DNA of 64,000 bases from Lactuca virosa (taxonomy: Eukaryota; Streptophyta; Magnoliopsida; Asterales; Asteraceae): contig CAKMRJ010000001.1 of assembly GCA_928212115.1 (NCBI GenBank), positions 180,026,401-180,090,400 of the forward strand, read 5' to 3'. A program made the position numbers and the translations under genes. Within the stretch, counting starts at the first letter, position 1; the number at the start of each line of letters is the position of its first letter. Below the pieces are notes generated by a model. That model ran no database searches. It saw only the letters and a program-made list of their open reading frames with translations, and was not told the DNA's origin. Below are positions 9,782 through 22,883 of this stretch, one piece after another.

Positions 9782-12441
9782 TGCAACGCCCGTAGATCAG
9801 AGCCAGTCAATTAAGAGACAATAAGTGTCGAAAAAGAATTTTTGATAGAGGATTATTTAGAATGAATAGTCTTAATAAAAGTCGTAGTATATGTTACAAG
9901 GATTCTGGATATATAAAGAATGCCTAAATCCGAGTTATAACGAAGGAGTTATGACCTGTCGAAGTTTCGCGACAGAACCGGCACGACACTGCGTGACGTA
10001 AATAGTGAATTTACGATAGAATGATTTTTAGGCATAGTGATCTAAACGAAATTCGTAGAGTTCGTTAAACCGAGAGCAGGCATAAAAAGAACGCCCAAAT
10101 CTGACTTTGTATGAGGAAGTTATGATTTTTCTAAGTTTCGACTTAGCAGTATGCAACCCAAAACTAGAAATTTAGATCAAGTTATTTTTAGCCAAAACAA
10201 TGTAAACGAGAATCTAAGATCTTGTTGATAGTAGTTCAACGGTAAAAAGACAGACGAAAACGGACGTCGGATGAAGAAGTTATGAATTTTTAACGGATTT
10301 TTCCTGTCCCGACCCGTTGAAAATATGATATTTAAAATAATGTCAAAATTAGCCGATAGAGTCTGAACGAAAGTTGTAGAGCATAATTTCACATACGTAT
10401 GGATATAAAGAACGTCAAAAACGGAGTTCGTATGCGAAAGATATGAATTTCTGAAGTTTGGAGCACAAACTTCGAGACCTGACTGCGTTCACGACGTGAA
10501 CGCAGTGTTCACGATGTGAACTCAGTGAACGACACTTTTCGAGCCTAGAAGACACACGGCAAGCCTAGGGGATGACTAGGATCAAAAGTCACGACATGAA
10601 TATACCTGGTTTACGACGTGAATGTGATTTTTCGGCCTATAAATAGGAATGCTCTCCGGATTTGGTGCCATTTTCTATCCTCTCTCCTACTCTTTTTCAT
10701 CTTTAAGCCCCTCTACACTTCCTCGACACTCCGGTTACATATCGACACCCGAAGCAAGTCCCGACGCCACGAAGATTCCGAGAAAAAGAGTTTTTCGAGC
10801 CGAAACTCTGCCAACAAGAAGCCGGGTTTTTGAGGAAACATCCCAGTTTCATCGAAGAATATTGTTTTAAGGCACGAAGTGCTGTGCAATCATCGTCTTA
10901 TCAAGTGAGTGCATATTATTTTCATCTTACACATAGATATGAAGTACTTTATATAAATTACGTGCTATGTGTGCATATTTTCTGTATACTTGCTATCTAC
11001 GATGGATGAACCATTTTATACATGTTTTAGTTGATTTAAACTGTATATATGTATTTTATATCTACAAATATGTTGGGTAAAACATGGGTAGATGAATTAG
11101 ATGTGTAATGAAATAAAAATTGATGAGAGGTCTCGATGTTTAAGATGATCTAGTCATCTAGCAGAATTTAAACATAGTTATTAGTTATTGATCCGGGAGT
11201 ATGGATCATACATACCAGATCCGGGAGTATGGATCAGGTAGAGAGGTTAGTTTTAGATATGGGAGTATGGATTAGCTATTTTTGAACTATGTGTTCACCA
11301 GTTGTAATTTAAGAACCCTGGCAGCTATGGACTTAGTGCCTATTAGATAAACGTTGGCAGCTATGGACTTAGTGCCTATAAGATAAACGTTGGCAGCTAT
11401 GGACTTAGTGCCTATTGTATAAACTCTGGCGACCATGCAGACTTGGTGCTTAAACCCTGTCAGCTATGGACTTAGTGCCTCTTAGATAAATGTTGGCAAC
11501 TATGGACTTAGTGCCTATAAGATAAACGTTGACAGCTATGGACTTAGTGCCTATTGTATAAGCCCTGGCGACCATGCAGACTTGGTGCCTAAACCCTGGC
11601 AACTATGGACTTAGTGCCTGTTGTATAAACCCTGGCGACGATGTGACTTCATGCCTATTTGACATAAATTGCTGAGGAAAGCAGCGTTGTCACCCCGATG
11701 TTTGCTTATTTGACATAAATTGCTGAGGAAAGCAGTGTTGTCACCCTGATGTTTGCTTATTTGACATAAATTGCTGAGCAAAGTAGTGTTGTCACCTCGA
11801 TGTTTGCTTACTTGACATAAATTGCCGAGGAAAGCAGTGTTGTCACCCTGATGTTTGCTTATTTGACATAAATTGCTGAGGAAAGCAGTGTTGTCACCCC
11901 GATGGTTGCCTTATTTGATATAAACCCTGGCAGCGATGGACTTCGTGCCCATTCCTTAGGTCAATCCTTAGGAATTAATAAATGAAGGTTAGATGATTCT
12001 TATGGTAGATCCTTAAGAATAAATAAGATAATGGGGATGGGTAATTGGGTTGATTGTTTGATGATTAAATATAATAATTGTATTATTGTGGGTTGAAAAC
12101 CCTATGTACTCACCAGGTTTCCCAACCTGACCCACTCAAGCTTATTTGTATCACAGGTGTCGATATGAAGCTACTTTACACTGAGAGATTTAAAAGAGAT
12201 GTAGATCACTAGTATAAATGAATGTAAGGTTTGTTTATGCTTATGTTTCAGTATTGACGATGACATCCCAAATGTTTTAAATGAATAAAATACATTTCTT
12301 CGGAAATGCTTTGATAAAATATTTATCATGTATTTCTGGGAACAAATTCCGCAACACCTTTTTGAAAGCTTACTCTGATTTTCTTCTAAAAAGCATAAAC
12401 GAAATCGGTCTTTTCTGGCCGAGAAATTTGGGGATGTCACA
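9782..12441 (+). repeat. LARD 3' LTR
   Basis: Starts TGCAACGCCCG after the polypurine tract and ends GGGATGTCACA. It is collinear with the 5' LTR. TATAAATA is at 10638, the candidate splice donor at 10905 is GTGAGT (the 5' copy has GTTAGT), and the acceptor ends at 12156. Minor substitutions and small indels separate the copies. Confidence 0.85.
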
Positions 12442-13799
12442 TCATCAACTTCTAATCTCCTATGAGAATAATAGTCTTCAAAGGTTGTGGTTCTTTTCTT
12501 TCTTATGGTCGAGTTAGTCTTTCCATGCCTTTCAAAATCATCATTTGTAGGTTAAAACGGTTTTAAGTTTTTTCATTTTAAAATCCTTCCGTTTGCTAAA
12601 CTCGTAGTTTGTTATAGACTATTTTTGAATAAACCGAACAATTGGTATAAGAGCCATTTTTGCAAGATTTGATAGAATATTAGATTATTTGGTATAATAT
12701 TTGTTATTGCAAAACAGGGATGGTTTTCGTTTTGTAAGAAAATTTCATACATATTTTTTATGACAACTTTAGATGTTTATAATTGTTATTTTTATGACTA
12801 GAAGTTTACATGCTTCTTTTTAGCCATAAAAGTTGTCATAGAAAAACCAAGTGTTTTTTTATATATTTTGAGTATATATATGTGTTTGATGTGCATAAAC
12901 TAGCCATGGACCTCTTGTGATGTTATTTGTGTTGATTTCCTAAAATGGTTGTAATATTTATTTATTCATATGATATGTAATAATTAAATAGATAGTTTCC
13001 ATTTTGTTTATTTTGTAAGTAATAAATTAGTTAGAATAGTTTATTTTTATAAAAATGTAACAAGAATGAGCATGGTGTCTATTTTGAAGATCAAAAGTTC
13101 GTGCACTTAAATTTATTAAAGTTTTATAAACTCAATAAAATTATTTTTATGAACTTGCTACAAGGTGTTGAAGCAAATGGGAGCCTGAAGACATCATAAC
13201 AGTTTTGGTCCTTTAATGTACCTTAGGGATGGACATGGCATTTTTACGATGTCTCACAAAATGTCATTAGTTTAGGGTTGGTTTATGCACATATGTTTTA
13301 TACTTTGTGATATATATTTTATGTTATATAATGCATGTTTGTAAAATAAGATTTTAAAATGTTGAATAATAATTTATACATAAAATGATAACAAGGATTT
13401 TGGTTTTAATGAAATTTGTCTTTTAACATAATTTGGTAAAAAAGCTTAAAAAATGAGAGTTATTGTTTAAAACTAGCTAATGACAAATTTCGACGATTAA
13501 AATTTTATTAGTTTAAAATTGGGATTTTAGAGACTTTTCAAACTTCAAACCTTATATTATAAATGACAGTTTTATTAAAAGGTTTATAAATGTTCTTTTG
13601 CGCTCAAACGTCAAAACTTAATACTAGATATTAATTTTAAAAATTGGATCGCGTCAGTTATATAAAATTGGATTTTATAAAAGAACATTGCTAAAATATG
13701 ATTTTAAATAAAATTATATCATGGCTTATTGGATGCATGCAATAACCAGGATCTAATATATTTTTTAAAACTAGAAATATAAAAAAATTAAATGGCCCC
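12442..13799 (+). other. AT-rich segment with PBS-like site; left host of the array
   Basis: No gene is visible. TTGGTATAAGAGCC (from about 12642), preceded by GAACA, looks like a decayed primer-binding site behind an LTR end, so this may be an older element's LTR-interior junction. The segment ends GCCCC immediately before the array and resumes at 27003 after a second GCCCC. Confidence 0.4.
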
Positions 13800-16700
13800 T
13801 GTAACGCTTGGTTCTTGGTAGGTATTTTAAAGAAGAATTCTCATTTTTTCAAAGGGACTCGACGAGTTGGAGACCCCAAACTCGTCGAGTAGAAATGGGA
13901 ATAAGTTTGGACGCGGGTTGAGAAACCTACTCGACGAGTCAGAGTTGGTAAATGAAACCCTAATTTCGGGGTTTTGCACCCTATTTAAGCATCCTATTCT
14001 CCACTTGTTGGCCTCATTTGATGCCTCCATCGTTATAAACCCTAGCTTCGAAACTCTAATCCACCTTTGAGTGTTTTGGAGCCATCATTGTGTGTTCTTG
14101 GTGATTTTGAAGCTTGAGAAGGAAGGAGAAGCTTGAGGATTCAAGAGGAAGTCAGTAGATCCAGAGTTCAAGCTACATTTCGGACTCATTTTGAGGTATA
14201 AAGCTTATACCTTGGATTTCTATCACTTAGATCCTCATTTAGGTTAGTATGTTGTCACTTTTGGGCCATTTTGAAGTCACTTTCGGGATTTGAGTGTTTT
14301 ATGGAGTTGTGACTTCAGATCTAGGCACTTATGAGCTCATGAAGCTCAAAGTTGCTAGTTTTATTAGTCCATGGCCTTTCTAGATGCCCTAGATCTCCTT
14401 TATAGCTTGGTTTTTGGTGTTTCTAGCTCATAACACCATGAATGGGCGTAAAGTTAGCAACTTTACGTGTTATGCTAGCCCTAGGGAATTAGATCTATGT
14501 TCTAGAAGCATTTGACTCGATTGTAATCGACATAATGAGTGAGGGCTAAGAGGAACTCGACAAGTTGCTCATGCAACTCGACGAGTTGGATCGTGATTCC
14601 CTACTTTTCTGACTCCGGAGCAAACCAGTGAGTCTAGGAGATGACTCAATGAGTGGATAAGGTTCTTCGAGTTTTGAAGACTGAGGAAATCGTCGAGTGC
14701 TAGGAAGAACTCGACGAGATGTTTGGGTTTGTCCCGACTCTGTTTGAAGGAGAACTCGACGAGTCCAAGAAGGGACTCGACGAGTTGTGAGTAAAATGTC
14801 CCAACTCTGTTTGAAGGGGAACTCGAAGAGTTCAAGAAAGAACTCGACGAGTAGGATCGAGGTTTCTAGAGTTTCATGGAACAGGAACTCGACGAGTTGA
14901 TGGACCAACTCGGCGAGTTGAGTCAACCAGGATGTTGACTTTGACCAGAATATTGACTTTGACGTTGACTTTAACCATGGATGACCCTTAGAGGGTTATG
15001 AAGTAGGGAATAGATGTTAGAGGGTAATCCCATGTAAGGGTTGGGGCCCGATTTGGAAAATTGGGCCATTAGTGGGCTCTTATGGATTTTGGAGTTTTGG
15101 ACTTGATTGGTTTTGGACTTGAGCCTTAGCTAAGTATCTTGTGGGCCAGAAGTAAAATGGTTATTTTACCCAAGTAAGGATTATGGATCATGGTTCGAAA
15201 CCCAATTGCTAATTGGGTGATGTTTTGGTATTGATAGCACAGGGAGTTTCCAGGACAACAGCTAAGGATTTCCTGAAATGGACTTCAGCAGTGTGAGGTA
15301 AGTTACCTTCTAGTAGAAGTATTATGTGGAAGGCCTGTGGTTAGCTTCATCAAGCTAGTCCACCTGTATCGACGGGATATAGTGGTTTTATCATCTGTTC
15401 CGGTATGAGCGACGGTGGCCTATAGGAGAACTTATGGGTTCTGCAAGGATTCGTCAGCCAGAGTAAAGGTTAAGGTTTGTAGTCGCCAACATAAGAACTT
15501 AAGGATTTAGTATAGTAGCATGAGAAGTGGATTGAAGTGTTGGACTGGATCCGATTTCAAGTGTACTCTTCAAGATTTTAGAGGGTGAGTGATCTGAGGG
15601 TCGACTGGTAATTGATCACTAGCATTGGCAAGCATAGGGTGTCATCAGTGGATTATTAGAAAGCAAGAAGGACTTGGGAATCCTTCAATTCTCACGTGCC
15701 GTGAAGACTTAGTAGAATCTAAGTGGGGGAGAATCGATCAGGTATCCAAGACCAGAAATAGGTGTGAAACTAGGATGAGTTTTCATCCCCAATGGGGAGA
15801 AAGGCGGTCGAGGGCCGTCTAGGTTGAGTATTGTGAGTTGGGAGTTCGAAACACGTTCCAACATTTGCTTCACACTATTTCCTTGGCATCGGATAGCATG
15901 CCTCGGGAAACAGGTCAATGATTTCAGTCAGGACATGAGTTCAACTTGATATATTAGATCATGTTTTTATGCTCGACTTTGGATGTGTTCGGATTAGTAA
16001 TCAGTGGGAAGACCATGGTCGGCGGTTGAATTAGTATGAAAAGTGTTGTAAGTCTGCGGGTGTAGCCGTAACATTCACAAGGTTGTCAAATAGTGATAGA
16101 AGTGTTGTAAGTCTGCGGGTGTAGCCGTAGCATTCACAAGGTTCTCAGATAGTGATAGAAGTGTTGTAAGTCTGCGGGTGTAGCCGTAGCATTCACAAGG
16201 TTGTCATATAGTGTTAGAAGTATTGTAAGTGGACGGGGGTAGCCGTAACATTCACAAGCTAGACGGATAACGTTAGAGTGTTGTAAGCCTGCTGGGGTAG
16301 CCGTAGCTTACACTAGGTTGATGGATAGATAGTATGGGAGTGATGTTAGATGACGAGAAGAACAGTAGTACCATCAGTTTAGGTACAACAGTGAGGGCGT
16401 TGCAAATCTACAGATTAGTTTACAAATTTTCCCACATGAATTAGACCTGGTTGAGCCAGTGACTAGACCGTAAGTACAGCATTGCAGTCATGGGAGCAAG
16501 GAAGAGATGGACCGTATAAGGTCGTTTATGATATAAGGTTATCTTTGGTCGTGCATCATTCACTTTTAGATTGGATTTGGTGACGTCAGGATTCGACGTA
16601 CAGACTCGATTGGTTGGATCAGAAGGTCGTTAGAGCCACAGTGACAAGTAACTGGTGGCAAATATTGTAAGGTGAGGATTTCCTTCGGAAGTCGCGAGAG

Positions 16701-17335
16701 GCGATTGTAGGGGAGCCTTTGGCTCAGTAAGCAGGTAGGAACCCCGATATTTCAGATGAATGGCAGACGAATTGAGACCAGGAAGGTCTAGGTGGATTTT
16801 GAAATGCAGCCAGAAGACAGCATATCGTTTCCGGCAGTTCAGTGTTACAGGCAGTTCAGTGTTTCAGGCAGAGCAACATTTCGGGCCGTATTGGTGCTTT
16901 TAGGATTCCATGTACAGACGGAGTAACTGAGTGATTAGGAAGCGATAAGTCACTCGCAGTGGGATTAAATAATCTCAGAGTAGTCGATTTAACTCTGTTG
17001 CGCAGCTCTTGTATGAGTCTAACCGTTGCAAGGATCAATCTTCTACTCGAAGGATTAACTGAGCCTCCAATCATATAAAAGTGTTTTGTATCCGTTTATG
17101 GACAGCGACTTGTTTCCTTTTTCAGCAGCAACATGATGGGTGGCAGTTCGGTCTGAAGGGTCATTGATCGCGCGGGGTGATGGGTTCCCTCATATGGCAA
17201 ATGTCAGTGCTCGTAAGAAATGTTAGTTGGTTCATGACAAATATAGGGAGCCGCGGGATTATAGCGTGAATCATTTTAGGGATAGGTGATTGCAGTAGAC
17301 TTCGAGGATGAAGTCCAAGACAAGTGGGGGAGAAT
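13800..17335 (+). repeat. Array unit 1
   Basis: LTR 5' portion 13800 to about 15320 (U3 hairpin 13858-13889, TATTTAAG 13982-13989, splice donor GAG/GTAAGT at 15298), then an abrupt jump into 3' internal DNA ending in the pre-polypurine hairpin (17298-17315) and polypurine tract. The LTR's 3' third, primer site, gag and pol are missing. Compared with unit 2 it lacks 22 bp between two ACTCGACGAGT words and 131 bp in the interior. Confidence 0.75.
16037..16325 (+). repeat. 59-bp minisatellite in array unit 1
   Basis: Five units with a 59-bp period begin AGTGTTGTAAG and contain TGCGGGTGTAGCCGTAG. CTGCGG can pair with CCGTAG across a 6-nt loop, echoing the CTACGG/CCGTAG hairpins of element A at 2321-2703. 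Unit 2 has the same block at about 19732-20015. Shared position and motif suggest common ancestry or function. Confidence 0.7.
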
Positions 17336-20300
17336 TGTAACACCCGGTTCCTGGTAGGTATTTTAAAGAAGAATTCTCATTTTTGCAAAGGGACTCGACG
17401 AGTTGGAGGCCCCAAACTCGTCGAGTAGAAATGGGAATAAGTTTGGACGCGGATTGAGGAACCTACTCGATGAGTTGGGGAGGACCAACTCGACGAGTTA
17501 GAGCTGGTAAATGAAACCCTAATTTCGGGGTTTCGCAGCCTATTTAAGCATCCTATTCTCCACTTGTTGGTCTCATTTGCTACCTCCATCGTTATAAACC
17601 CTAGCTACGAAATCCTAATCCACCCTTGAGTGTTTACGAGCCATTATTGTGTGTTCTTGGTGATTTTGAAGCTTGAGAAGGAAGGAGAAGCTTGAGGATT
17701 CAAGAGGAAGTCAGTAGATCCAGAGTTCAAGCTACATTTCGGACTCATTTAAGGTATAAAGCTTATACCTTGGCTTTCTATCACTTAGATCCTCATTTAG
17801 GTTAGTATGTTATCACTTTTGGGCCATTTTGAAGCCACTTTCGGGATTAGAGTGTTTTATGGAGTTATGACTTCAGATATAGGCACTTCTGAGCTCATGA
17901 AGCTCAAAGTTTCTAGCTTTATTAGTCCATGGCCTTTCTACATGTCCTAGATCTCCTTTATAGCTTGGTTTTTGGTGTTTCTAGCTCATAACACCATGAA
18001 TGGGCGTAAAGTTAGCAACTTTACGTGTTATGCTAGCCTTAGGGAATCAGATCTATGTTCTAGAAGCATTTGAATCGATTATAATCGACATAATGAGTGA
18101 GGGCTAAGAGGAACTCGACGAGTTGCTCATGCAACTCGGCGAGTTGGATCGTGATTCCCTACTTTTCTGACTTCGGAGCAAACTAGTGAGTCTAGAAGAT
18201 GACTCAGTGAGTGGATAAGGTTCTCCGAGTTTTTAAGACTGAGGAACTCGTCGAGTGCTAGGAAGAACTCGACGAGATGTTCGGGTTTGTCCCGACTCTG
18301 TTTGAAAGAGAATTCGACGAGTCCAAGAAGGGACTCGACGAGTTGTGAGTAAAATGTCCCGACTCTGTTTGAAGGGGAACTCGAAGAGTTCATGAAAGAA
18401 CTCGACGAGTAGGATCGAGGTTTCTAGAGTTTCATGGAACAGGAACTCGACGAGTTGATGGACCAACTCGGCGAGTTGAGTCAACCAGGATGTTGACTTT
18501 GACCAGAATATTGACTTTGACGTTGACTTTAACCATGGATGACCCTTAGAGGGTTATGAAGTAGGGAATAAATGTTAGAGGGTAATCCCATGTAAGGGTT
18601 GGGGCCCGATTTGGAAAATTGGGCCATTAGTGGGCTCTTATGGATTTTGGAGTTTTGGACTTGATTGGTTTTGGACTTGAGCCTTAGCTAAGTATCTTGT
18701 GGGCCAGAAGTGAAACGGTTATTTTACCCAAGTAAGGATTATGGATCATGGTTCGAAACCCAATTGCTAATTGGGTGATGTTTTGGTATTGATAGCACAG
18801 GGAGTTTCCAGGACAACAGCTAAGGATTTCCTGAAATGGACTTCAGCAGTGTGAGGTAAGTTACCTTCTAGTAGAAGTATTATGTGGAAGGCCTGTGGTT
18901 AGCTTCATCAAGCTAGTCCACCTGTATCGACGGGATATAGTGGTTTTATCATCTGTTCCGGTATAAACGACGGTGGCCTATAGGAGAACTTATGGGTTCT
19001 AGCACTACCGATGCTAGGAGAGGAGTGGTAGCAGGAGGATACGGGTGTGGTCGCATGGGTGTTTGACCACTAGAGGTTCCAAAGGAATTGTATTTTTCAT
19101 GGGTCGTGTTTGATTAGAGTTCAGTGGTTCTGCAAGGATTCGTCAGCCAGAGTAAAGGTTAAGGTTTGTAGTCGCCAACATAAGAACTTAAGGATTTAGT
19201 ATAGTAGCATGAGAAGTGGATTGAAGTGTTGGACTGGATCCGATTTCAAGTGTACTATTCAAGATTTCAGAGGGTGAGTGATCTGAGGGTCGACTGGTAA
19301 TTGATCACTAGCATTGGCAAGCATAGGGTGTCATTAGTGGATTATTAGAAAGCAAGAAGGACTTGGGAATACTTCAATTCTCACGTGCCGTGAAGACTTA
19401 GTAGAATCTAAGTGGGGGAGAATCGATCAGGTATCCAAGACCAGAAATAGGTGTGAAACTAGGATGAGTTTTCATCCCCAATGGGGAGAAAGGCGGTCGA
19501 GGGCCGTCTAGGTTGAGGATTGTGAGTTGGGAGTTCGAAACATGTTCCAACGTTTGCTTCACACTATTTCCTTGGCATCGGATAGCATGCCTCGGGAAAC
19601 AGGTCAATGATTTCAGTCAGGACATGAGTTCAACTTGATATATTAGATCATGTTTTTATGCTCGACTTTGGATGTGTTCGGATTAGTAATCAGTGGGAAG
19701 ACCATGGTCGGCGGTTGAATTAGTATGAAAAGTGTTGTAAGTCTGCGGGTGTAGCCGTAACATTCACAAGGTTGTCAAATAGTGATAGAAGTGTTGTAAG
19801 TCTGCGGGTGTAGCCGTAGCATTCACAAGGTTCTCAGATAGTGATAGAAGTATTGTAAGTCTGCGGGTGTAGCCGTAGCATTCACAAGGTTGTCATATAG
19901 TGTTAGAAGTATTGTAAGTCGACGGGGGTAGCCGTAACATTCACAAGCTAGACGGATAACGTTAGAGTGTTGTAAGCCTGCTGGGGTAGCCGTAGCTTAC
20001 ACTAGGTTTATGGATAGATAGTATGGGAGTGATGTTAGATGACGAGAAGAACAGTAGTACCCATCAGTTTAGGTACAACAGTGCGGGCGTTGCAAATCCA
20101 CGGATTAGTTTACAGATTTTCCCACATGAATTAGACCTGGTTGAGCCAGTGACTAGACCGTAAGTACAGCATTGCAGTCATGGGAGCAAGGAAGAGATGG
20201 ACCGTATAAGGTCGTTTATGATATAAGGTTATCTTTGGTCGTGCATCATTCACTTTTAGCTTGGATTTGGTGACGTCAGGATTCGACGTACGGACTCGAT

Positions 20301-21025
20301 TGGTTGGATCAGAAGGTCGTTAGAGCCACAGTGACAAGTAACTGGTGGCAAATATTGTAGGGTGAGGATTTCCTTCGGAAGTCGCGAGACGCGACTGTAG
20401 GGGAGCCTTTGGCTCAGTAAGCAGGTAGGAACCCCGATATTTCAGATGAATGGCAGACGAATTGAGACTAGGAAGGTCTAGGTGGATTTTGAAATGCAGC
20501 CAGAAGACAGCATATCGTTTCCGGCAGTTCAGTGTTACAGGCAGTTCAGTGTTTCAGGCAGAGCAGCATTTCGGGCCGTATTGGTGCTTTTAGGATTCCA
20601 TGTACAGACGGAGTAACTGAGTGATTAGGAAGCGATAAGTCACTCGCAGTGGGATTAAATAATCTCAGAGTAGTCGATTTAACTTTGTTGCGCAGCTCTT
20701 GTATGAGTCTAACCGTTGCAAGGATCAATCTTCTACTCGAAGGATTAACTGAGCCTCCAATCATATAAAAGTGTTTTGTAGCCGTTTATGGACAGCGACT
20801 TGTTTCCTTTTTCAGTAGCAACATGATGGGTGGCAGTTCGGTCTGAAGGGTCATTGATCGCGCGGGGTGATGGGTTACCTCATATGGCAAATGTCAGTGC
20901 TCGTAAGAAATGTTAGTTGGTTCATGACAAATATAGGGAGCCGCGAGATTATAGCGTGAGTCATTTTAGGGATAGGTGATTGCAGTAGACTTCGAGGATG
21001 AAGTCCAAGACAAGTGGGGGAGAAT
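17336..21025 (+). repeat. Array unit 2
   Basis: Same plan as unit 1, 3690 bp. The same deletion junction occurs after AGTAGAAGT (about 18878), so units 1 and 2 were duplicated after that deletion. It retains a 131-bp stretch (19001-19131) absent from unit 1, flanked by the short repeat GGTTCT, consistent with a microhomology deletion in unit 1. Confidence 0.75.
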
Positions 21026-22883
21026 TGTAACACCCGGTTCCTGGTAGGTATTTTAAAGAAGAATTCTTATTTTTGCAAAGGGACTCGACGAGTTGGAGGC
21101 CCCAAACTCGTCGAGTAGAAATGGGAATAAGTTTGGACGCGGATTGAGGAACCTACTCGACGAGTTGGGGAGGACCAACTCGACGAGTTAGAGCTGGTAA
21201 ATGAAACCCTAATTTCGGGGTTTTGCAGCCTATTTAAGCATCCTATTCTCCACTTGTTGGCCTCATTTGCTACCTCCATCGTTATAAACCCTAGCTACGA
21301 AATCCTAATCCACCCTTGAGTGTTTACGAGCCATTATTGTGTGTTCTTGGTGATTTTGAAGCTTGAGAAGGAAGGAGAAGCTTGAGGATTCAAGAGGAAG
21401 TCAGTAGATCCAGAGTTCAAGCTACATTTCGGACTCATTTAAGGTATAAAGCTTATACCTTGGCTTTCTATCACTTAGATCCTCATTTAGGTTAGTATGT
21501 TATCACTTTTGGGCCATTTTGAAGCCACTTTCAGGATTAGAGTGTTTTATGGAGTTGTGACTTCAGATATAGGCACTTATGAGCTCATGAAGCTCAAAGT
21601 TTCTAGCTTTATTAGTCCATGGCCTTTCTACATGTCCTAGATCTCCTTTATAGCTTGGTTTTTGGTGTTTCTAGCTTATAACACCATGAATGGGCGTAAA
21701 GTTAGCAACTTTACGTGTTATGCTAGCCTTAGGGAATCAGATCTATGTTCTAGAAGCATTTGACTCGATTGTAATCGACATAATGAGTGAGGGCTAAGAG
21801 GAACTCGACGAGTTGCTCATGCAACTCGGCGAGTTGGATCGTGATTCCCTACTTTTCTGACTCCGGAGCAAACTAGTGAGTCTAGAAGATGACTCAGTGA
21901 GTGGATAAGGTTCTCCGAGTTTTGAAGACTGAGGAACTCGTCGAGTGCTAGGAAGAACTCGACGAGATGTTCGGGTTTGTCGCGACTCTGTTTGAAGGAG
22001 AACTCGACGAGTCCAAGAAGGTACTCAACGAGTTGTGAGTAAAATGTCTCGACTCTGTTTCAAGGGGAACTCGACGTGTTCATGAAAGAACTCGACGAGT
22101 AGGATCGAGGTTTCCAGAGTTTCATGGAACAGGAACTCGACGAGTTGATGGACCAACTCGGCGAGTTGAGTCAACATGGATGTTGACTTTGACCAGAATA
22201 TTGACTTTGACGTTGACTTTGACCATGGTTGACCCTTAGAGGGTTATGAAGTAGGGAATAGATGTTAGAGGGTAATCCCATGTAAGGGTTGGGGCCCGAT
22301 TTTGAATGGCAGACGAACTGAGACCAGGAAGGTCTAGGTGGATTTTGAAAAGCAGCCAGGAGACAGCATATCGTTTCAGGCAGTTCAGTGTTACAGGCAG
22401 TTCAGTGTTTCAGGCAGAGCAGCATTTCGGGCCGTATTGGTGCTTTTAGGATTCCATGTACAGACGGAGTAACTGAGTGATTAGGAAGTGACAAGTCACT
22501 CGCAGTGGAATTAAATAATCTCAAAGTAGTCGATTTGACTCTGTTGCGCAACTCTTGTATGTGTCTAACCGTTGCGAGGATCAATCTTCTACTTGAAGGA
22601 TTAACTGAGCCTCCAATCATATAAAAGTGTTTTGTAGCCGTTTATGGACAGCGACTTGTTTCCTTTTTCAGCAGCAGGATGATGGGTGGCAGTTCGGTCT
22701 GAGGGGTCATTGATCGCGCGGGGTGATGGGTGTACCCTCATATGGAAAATGTGAGTGCTCGTAAGAAACGTTAGTTGGTTCATGACAAATATACGGAGCC
22801 GCGGGCTTATAGCGTGAGTAATTTTGTGGATAGGTGATTGCAGTAGACTTCGAGGATGAAGTCCAAGACAAGTGGGGGAGAAT
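21026..22883 (+). repeat. Array unit 3 (short form)
   Basis: 1858 bp. The LTR portion runs to GGGGCCCGATTTT at about 22303, then jumps directly to interior DNA (TGAATGGCAGACGA) that in units 1-2 lies about 0.5 kb before the polypurine tract. This second, larger deletion removes the splice donor and the 59-bp minisatellite. Confidence 0.75.

Larger units (their letters stand above)
5594..12441 (+). mobile_element. Complete non-autonomous LTR element (LARD type)
   Basis: Two homologous LTRs (5594-8261 and 9782-12441, about 2.66 kb each) flank a 1.52-kb interior with a primer-binding site and a polypurine tract (ATGGGGGAGATA before 9782) but no gag or pol frame. This matches large retrotransposon derivatives, which are mobilised in trans by autonomous partners (established for the class). 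The LTR pair is very similar in order and sequence. No 5-bp duplication is visible: the left flank is GTTAC, the right flank TCATC. The left end joins element A's LTR end directly, and the first LTR base differs from the 3' copy (A instead of T at 5594). The partner element is not identifiable here. Confidence 0.8.

Noticed and set aside
14546..14926. Arg/Ser-rich minus-strand frames, repeated at 18233, 23652 and 25510
   Set aside because: They are translations of the ACTCGACGAGT words inside LTRs and recur only with the array units.
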